A stretch of DNA of 12,728 nt from the NCBI GenBank assembly GCA_002690755.1, contig NZFT01000118.1, forward strand, positions 10,834-23,561. The letters run 5' to 3'. This document shows, one piece after another, positions 8,469 to 12,728 of this stretch. Each line of letters starts with the position of its first letter. The stretch's first letter is position 1. Below the pieces are notes generated by a model. The model made no database searches, was not told where the DNA came from, and saw only the letters and a program-made list of their open reading frames with translations. Both the position numbers and the translations under genes were made by a program. The DNA comes from Phycisphaerae bacterium. GTDB lineage: Bacteria; Planctomycetota; Phycisphaerae; Phycisphaerales; SM1A02.

Positions 8469-10702
8469 GCGATCCGTCGAATGCGATCCGCCTCCGCCTC
8501 CACCGAACGCCGTTCACCGGAATCGAGACGGTGGCCACCGTAGCGGACCGCGTAGAAGAGATCGATCAGGGGTGCCGCGGCCGCGGCGACGTCCGGACGC
8601 AGGGACGACACCGATTCGAGATGCGCCCGTGGCGGCGCCCAGTCCGGCTTCGGACATCCCGCGATGGCGAACGCCTCCAGAAGCGTGAGATAGAACTCGG
8701 CCTCCCGCAGGCGGCGATTCGAAAACTCCGGCGATGCGTGCAGGAGCCTTCTCACGAGTCGACGGCGGCGGATCCAACGCACCGACGCCACCACCGCGAG
8801 CCCGATCGCGAAGACCACGATTCCGATCCAGATGTAACCCGCGGGCCCCAGCTGGAAGTACCGGTTGACCTGCCTCGCGACGTCGCTGATTCGTTCCACG
8901 ACCCCGCGGCCGCCGCCTCCCACCAGACCGCCGAGCCGATCCGCGAGGGTCGCCTGACTGGTGCCGTCGAAGGTGACGAACCGGCTGGTCCAAAGAAAAT
9001 CCGCGCGGTCGTAGATCCATCGCCAGTCGTCGGCCCAGCTTCGGCGAGACGCCTGAAGTTCCTCGAGCACCCGGGTGTTGGTCGGATCGAATTCACGCCA
9101 CGACCAGCGACCGGTCCGAACCTCGACCCAGGCGTGCGCATTCGACTCTCGAACGATGTACCGGGCGAGTCGGTCGTCGAACTCCACCGCGACGAAGCCC
9201 GTCACGACCCGACACTCGATTCCGATCGACTGGCAGAGACCCGCGAGTCCGGAAGCGAAGAATTCACAGTGCCCGAATCGATACTCGGTCAGGAACGCGT
9301 AGATCGGGTCCACGCCACGACGCTGGACGAAACGTCGGAGGTCGAGGGCGTATCGGAAGTCCTCGCCCCGCAGGTAATCCGTGAACTCCTCCGCGATGAG
9401 TCGATTTCGCCGCCACTTCGCCTCGTCGTCGCCGACCGGCACGGGTTCGAGCAGCTCCGGGGCCCGCTCCGCGAGGATCCGACGGGCCTCCTCCCCCACC
9501 CCGGGGACGTCGAACCGCGGAGGGCGGACCGGTGGGATCGTGTCGCCCGCGATCGAGGCGATCGTCTCCGGCGCCGGATTGGGCGCGACCTTGAGCCGAT
9601 AGGTCGCGAAACGATCGAGCCCGCCGCCCAGGTTGTCCTCGATCTCGAGGTTCGCGGGATCGAGCGTGAAGGTCCGAGCCTGGTCGCAGGCGATCGCGAC
9701 CGGCGCCCAGCGCGCGAACACCCGGGACGTCGCGAGGGACCGCATGGTGACGGTCTGGGTGTAGAGACTCTGATCGACCGGCTCGACGCCGAGCGGCATG
9801 AACTGCTCCGGATCACCACTCGTGGTCACGGTACGGCGGAAGCGTCGGGTCTCGGCCACGATCCAGCGGCGGTCCGACGGGTCCCAACGGTCGAGCACCG
9901 CCCCGCGAAGGCGGAGCGGCTGCGGCCACTGGATCGCAACACCCTGTGGATCGGTCCACTGGACCGTCAGAACCTCGCGGTTGCTCTGCTCGATCTGATC
10001 GCTCCGCGTCAGATCGACCGTCGGCGAGAAACCGGTCCGCGTTCCGAGCGCCACCAGTCCGGCGTCGCTCGGTCGAGGAAAGATCAGGAACACCCCGGTG
10101 GCCAGTGCGGCTGCCACGATCACGCAGCCCCCGACGAGGAGTCGGAACTGCGTCAGCGGCGCCCGACCGAAGGCGGGCTCGACCGGCGGGACCGCGACAT
10201 CCGCCACCAGATCCCGTCGCTCATGGCGAGCGTGATCGAGACCCGCTCGGAGCCGGTTCAACATCACCACGTGCACCGTCTCGACCGCGAAGACCACCAC
10301 GATAACGCCGAGCAGCAGTTGGAAGGAGTAGAGGCAGGCGGCGACCACCGCGACCACCGACATCACCACCGCCTGCCGATCCTCTCGAGCGGCCCGACGC
10401 CCGAAGAGACGCAGCACGGCGAGACAGCAGGAGAGCCGCCCGACGATCGCCATCGTGGTGCTCGTGTCGGGATTCTCGAAGAAGCCGAAGATCGACCAGC
10501 CGAACACGCCGATCGCCAGGACGTTGATCAGCCAGGGGGGGAGGTGTCGACCGCGCGGGCCGTCACTGACGTAACCGCTGGCGACGGCGGCCGCGCCGAG
10601 CACGAACAGGAGTTCGAACTCCTGCAGCGCCACCGCGAACGCGGCGACTCCAAGCAGGATCTGGATGCGAAGATGACGGTGGTAACGGGCGAGCGGCGTC
10701 AT
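8450..10702 (-). CDS. TgpA-like membrane transglutaminase (DUF3488/TGc/DUF4129)
   Basis: Encodes 750 residues. The N-terminal DUF3488-type region has several membrane helices (about 12-42, 56-76, 83-100, 111-147) and one more at 187-208. A large extracytoplasmic part follows, with the transglutaminase-like core at about 435-545: GHCEFFASG (C479), ESNAHAWVEV (H523) and FDPTN (D539) form the expected Cys-His-Asp triad. A last helix (622-643) leads to a cytoplasmic DUF4129-like tail ending with LIDLFYAVRYGG. Length and order match the TgpA group. Members are thought to act on peptides or cell-envelope proteins as transglutaminase or protease; the substrate is unknown here. The ATG at 10700-10702 overlaps the DUF58 stop as ATGA, with GGAGG 7 nt upstream. 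It sits with DUF58 as is usual, while no MoxR ATPase gene is in view. Confidence 0.93.
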   Translation of the reverse strand: MTPLARYHRHLRIQILLGVAAFAVALQEFELLFVLGAAAVASGYVSDGPRGRHLPPWLINVLAIGVFGWSIFGFFENPDTSTTMAIVGRLSCCLAVLRLFGRRAAREDRQAVVMSVVAVVAACLYSFQLLLGVIVVVFAVETVHVVMLNRLRAGLDHARHERRDLVADVAVPPVEPAFGRAPLTQFRLLVGGCVIVAAALATGVFLIFPRPSDAGLVALGTRTGFSPTVDLTRSDQIEQSNREVLTVQWTDPQGVAIQWPQPLRLRGAVLDRWDPSDRRWIVAETRRFRRTVTTSGDPEQFMPLGVEPVDQSLYTQTVTMRSLATSRVFARWAPVAIACDQARTFTLDPANLEIEDNLGGGLDRFATYRLKVAPNPAPETIASIAGDTIPPVRPPRFDVPGVGEEARRILAERAPELLEPVPVGDDEAKWRRNRLIAEEFTDYLRGEDFRYALDLRRFVQRRGVDPIYAFLTEYRFGHCEFFASGLAGLCQSIGIECRVVTGFVAVEFDDRLARYIVRESNAHAWVEVRTGRWSWREFDPTNTRVLEELQASRRSWADDWRWIYDRADFLWTSRFVTFDGTSQATLADRLGGLVGGGGRGVVERISDVARQVNRYFQLGPAGYIWIGIVVFAIGLAVVASVRWIRRRRLVRRLLHASPEFSNRRLREAEFYLTLLEAFAIAGCPKPDWAPPRAHLESVSSLRPDVAAAAAPLIDLFYAVRYGGHRLDSGERRSVEAEADRIRRIAEEPSA

Positions 10703-10714
10703 GCGGCGGCCTCC
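10699..10714 (-). promoter_or_regulatory. ATGA coupling site, DUF58 to transglutaminase
   Basis: The DUF58 TGA (10699-10701) and transglutaminase ATG (10700-10702) overlap as ATGA. GGAGG at 10710-10714 lies 7 nt upstream of the ATG within the DUF58 coding end, indicating translational coupling. Confidence 0.85.
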
Positions 10715-11916
10715 GATCCCGACGACGACTCGCCACGATCCCCATCATCGCCATGATTAGTTGGATCGGCGACCCGATCGGTCGCCTCCGGCCGGCGCTC
10801 CATCAGTTCCTCGAGGTTCGAGGGCAGCAGATGCCAGCATCGTTCGTGGCCGATGGCCACGTCGATCCGGTCGACGTGGATCGCGACCATGGCCGCGACG
10901 TTCGGGGCCGGAACCGCCCGCACCCGGTCACCACGCGTCTCGTCGAGGTCGATCGATGCGAGATGCGCGAGCATCCGATCGAGATGCCGACGTCCGCCCC
11001 GAATCGGAATCTCCGGGAGATCGATCCCGGCGATGCGAAGCCCCACTTCCACGCCGTGCCGGATCGAGGATTCCGCGAGCGACGCCGCGAAGGTGATCGA
11101 AGCCTCCTCCCGTTCCCGTGGATCGACCCCGACCTCGAATCGAAGTCGGTCGGTCGGCCTTCGCAGATCAAGCAGCACGATGAGCCGCGGCGGCGCTGGA
11201 ATCGCCCGCTGGATCACGACCGGATTCTCACCGGACCGGGATCGTTTCCAGGCCACGGAGCGAATGCTGTCGCCGGGGCGGTACTCGCGAAGGCCCGCGT
11301 ATTCGCCGGCGGAACCGAGCCCCGATCCCGCCCGACCACCGCCGACCCCACCCCCGAGCAGTCGATCGATCTCGTTCTCGCGGATCGAAACGGTCCGAGG
11401 AAACACGAGCGTCTCCATCTCCTGCCGCACCGTGACCGACTTTCCGACCAGACCGAAGGGAAAGCTTGATCGCGCCTCGAACGCGTCGAATCGCATGCGG
11501 CCACGACGTCGGGGAACGAAGACGGCCTCGCCGTGGACGAGTTCCCCCGGGCCCGCGTGCATCACCCACGCCGACGCGGGGTCGGCGTGGGTCCACCAGC
11601 CATCCGCTCGGTCCGCACCTCGCCGGGACTCGGTGATGCGAACGTCGAACAACGGAAGGTATCGGCTTCCGCCACGGACCGAATAGCGGACGACCAGCGG
11701 TCGATCGACGCGACCGTTCAACGGGTCGAGCCGCCGCATGGTGAGCCGGAACAACGCACCTCCGCTGGTCAGGCCGCTGATGACCACCAGCGAGAGCAGG
11801 AAACCGAAGATCCAGACCAGCAGGTTGTTCGGACGCACCGTCGATGCGAATCCCACCAGCATCGTGATGCCGAGGTACAGACCCCCCGCGAGATTCAGAT
11901 GGTATCGATACCGCAT
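10699..11916 (-). CDS. DUF58 family protein, partner of the transglutaminase
   Basis: Encodes 405 residues from ATG at 11914-11916. The frame stays open 41 codons further up, but that part is arginine/serine-rich, overlaps the lipoprotein gene, and lacks the strong GGAGGG found 9 nt before this ATG. Two membrane helices (about 10-26 and 31-49) precede a beta-rich segment. The DUF58 signature follows at about 205-230 (EYAGLREYRPGDSIRSVAWK), then a von Willebrand A-like fold with VLLDLR at 247-252. The metal-site motif is incomplete (no DxSxS seen). The last 20 residues are acidic and Ser-rich. DUF58 proteins usually accompany MoxR ATPases and transglutaminases in a membrane-associated chaperone or maturation system; the role here is inferred from that. 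The stop overlaps the transglutaminase ATG, and the lipoprotein gene ends 40 nt upstream. Confidence 0.92.
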   Translation of the reverse strand: MRYRYHLNLAGGLYLGITMLVGFASTVRPNNLLVWIFGFLLSLVVISGLTSGGALFRLTMRRLDPLNGRVDRPLVVRYSVRGGSRYLPLFDVRITESRRGADRADGWWTHADPASAWVMHAGPGELVHGEAVFVPRRRGRMRFDAFEARSSFPFGLVGKSVTVRQEMETLVFPRTVSIRENEIDRLLGGGVGGGRAGSGLGSAGEYAGLREYRPGDSIRSVAWKRSRSGENPVVIQRAIPAPPRLIVLLDLRRPTDRLRFEVGVDPREREEASITFAASLAESSIRHGVEVGLRIAGIDLPEIPIRGGRRHLDRMLAHLASIDLDETRGDRVRAVPAPNVAAMVAIHVDRIDVAIGHERCWHLLPSNLEELMERRPEATDRVADPTNHGDDGDRGESSSGSEAAA

Positions 11917-11925
11917 GCGTGCAGA

Positions 11926-11931
11926 CCCTCC
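11926..11931 (-). promoter_or_regulatory. Shine-Dalgarno GGAGGG deciding the DUF58 start
   Basis: GGAGGG sits 9 nt before ATG 11914-11916, in the 40-nt gap after the lipoprotein stop. It selects MRYRYHLNLAGG as the N-terminus, directly before the first membrane helix, rather than the longer open frame starting at 12039. Confidence 0.85.
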
Positions 11932-11956
11932 GATCGAATCGCGAACCGACGGGCGG

Positions 11957-12472
11957 TCAGCGATAGATCGCCGAATCCTTGGGAAGCCTGATGTCGAAGT
12001 TGTCGAGCTCGCGCTCCGCCTCCATCTGCAGCGACCCACCGGGCGTGCCGCTTCCCGGCTGCACCACGACGAGCAACCGGACCGAATCGGAATCGAATGG
12101 AAGGTCGAAGAGGTTCGCGGTGTAGTTCGCCCCGCCCATCGCCGCCTTCAATTCCCACTGCTCCTCGAGGAACCCGGCACCGAAATCGCTGATCGCGAGA
12201 CGAATCGTCCCGTCGCCGCCGCTGTTCGCACTCGCGACGATCTTGCGACCGAGGGACTGCGGGTCGCGGATCGCCTCGACCCGGACGCCCGGCGTGCCAC
12301 GGTCGGCGAGCCTCGGATCGTCCTTGTCGACGAGCTCGATGGTGTTGTACGCGCCGACCACCGCCCGTCCCTTGAGGACGTAGCCGCCGCAGCCGCCGAG
12401 CAGCATGACGCAGATCGACAGAAGGACCACAGGCAGCGACGAGCGGACTTGGATGGGGTCGTGGGTTCGCAT
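11957..12472 (-). CDS. Lipoprotein of unknown function, beta-sandwich-like
   Basis: Encodes 171 residues from ATG at 12470-12472, preceded by AGGA at 12479-12482. A possible start 19 codons upstream would place polar residues before the signal and has no such site. The signal peptide ends in a lipobox LGGC with C28 as the lipidation site, followed by GGYVLKGRAVVG. Glycine at +2 and +3 gives no clear retention signal. The mature domain resembles an extracellular beta sandwich of the carboxypeptidase-regulatory/Ig-like type, with GVRVEAIRDPQSL (62-74), a central SGGDGTIRLAI (84-94) and LLVVVQPGSG (133-142). This is a fold guess, not a family assignment. It lies 40 nt upstream of DUF58 and 64 nt downstream of a membrane-protein gene, so it is probably in the same transcript. 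Function is unknown; an envelope structural or ligand-binding role near the transglutaminase is possible. Confidence 0.82.
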   Translation of the reverse strand: MRTHDPIQVRSSLPVVLLSICVMLLGGCGGYVLKGRAVVGAYNTIELVDKDDPRLADRGTPGVRVEAIRDPQSLGRKIVASANSGGDGTIRLAISDFGAGFLEEQWELKAAMGGANYTANLFDLPFDSDSVRLLVVVQPGSGTPGGSLQMEAERELDNFDIRLPKDSAIYR

Positions 12473-12536
12473 CGGAATTCCTGTTCGCAGTGACCACGGG
12501 AGCGGTTCACGGTCTCGACGACCGAGCACGGACTTC

Positions 12537-12728
12537 TCAGGTTATCAGGGTCGCGATCACCGCCACCACGGCGAGGGCAAGCATCAGCAACCCGACCACG
12601 GTGCCCGCGACGCGGACCACGATCTTGAATCGCTTGACTCGATCCGCGCCGGCGAGCACGTCTCGCACCTCGTCGGGCGGTGTCCCGACGTCCAACTCGT
12701 CCCAATCGATGTGGGACGCGACCGCCGC
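12537..12728 (-). CDS. C-terminal part of a single-pass membrane protein (partial)
   Basis: An open frame runs from the window edge to TGA at 12537-12539 and encodes 63 residues of a protein whose start lies outside. It has a hydrophilic acidic segment (IDWDELDVGTPPDEVRDVL, about 7-25), a basic stretch (RVKRFK, 30-35) and one strong hydrophobic helix (about 37-62) ending almost at the stop, as in tail-anchored or C-terminally anchored proteins. By the positive-inside rule the basic stretch before the helix suggests that the visible N-terminal part is cytoplasmic. I do not recognise the family. It is followed after 64 nt by the lipoprotein gene on the same strand, so it may lead the same operon. 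Confidence 0.7.
   Translation of the reverse strand, partial: AAVASHIDWDELDVGTPPDEVRDVLAGADRVKRFKIVVRVAGTVVGLLMLALAVVAVIATLIT

Noticed and set aside
8531..10756. A 741-codon plus-strand open frame opposite the transglutaminase
   Set aside because: The minus-strand frame has membrane helices and a Cys-His-Asp triad. The plus frame is low-complexity charged sequence.

Overview
The window looks like a chromosomal segment from a high-GC member of the Planctomycetota, most likely the Phycisphaerae. This is an inference. It rests on a C-terminal sorting signal of the form PAPGALALLGLAG plus RRRR (the PAP variant of PEP-CTERM tags common in that class), a planctomycete-like lipoprotein, and GC-rich codon use. 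I see no tRNA, rRNA, CRISPR array, insertion sequence or prophage.

Left part (1-2340): a secreted, sorting-tagged protein gene lies on the minus strand (285-986) with a hairpin terminator behind it. A diverging paralogue lies on the plus strand (1594-2275). Its first half is intact, but its second half is broken by four frame changes, two of which can be explained (a 10-bp tandem duplication and one extra C). Between them are about 600 bases without a convincing gene. The leader of the intact gene holds a terminator-like hairpin with a U-tract, whose loop can pair with sequence just downstream. This is a candidate attenuator or H-type pseudoknot.

Middle part (2303-6584): ppdK (pyruvate, phosphate dikinase) on the minus strand has an unusual Lys/Arg-rich N-terminal tail and a strong terminator. 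Divergent from it is a PabB-type chorismate-utilising enzyme on the plus strand, for folate biosynthesis.

Right part (6607-12728): six genes run on the minus strand. In transcription order they are a single-pass membrane protein cut by the window edge, a lipoprotein, a DUF58 protein, a TgpA-like membrane transglutaminase, a SAM-dependent methyltransferase, and a PilZ-domain protein after a 221-nt gap. DUF58, transglutaminase and methyltransferase are joined by two ATGA stop/start overlaps, each with a good Shine-Dalgarno, so they should be translated together. DUF58 plus transglutaminase is the usual partner set of a MoxR-type ATPase; no MoxR gene is visible here, though it could lie upstream beyond the window. 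The coupled methyltransferase is the less expected member.

No clearly new defence or mobile system is evident. The best leads are the leader RNA structure, the decaying paralogue, the coupled DUF58-transglutaminase-methyltransferase set, and the basic tail on PPDK.
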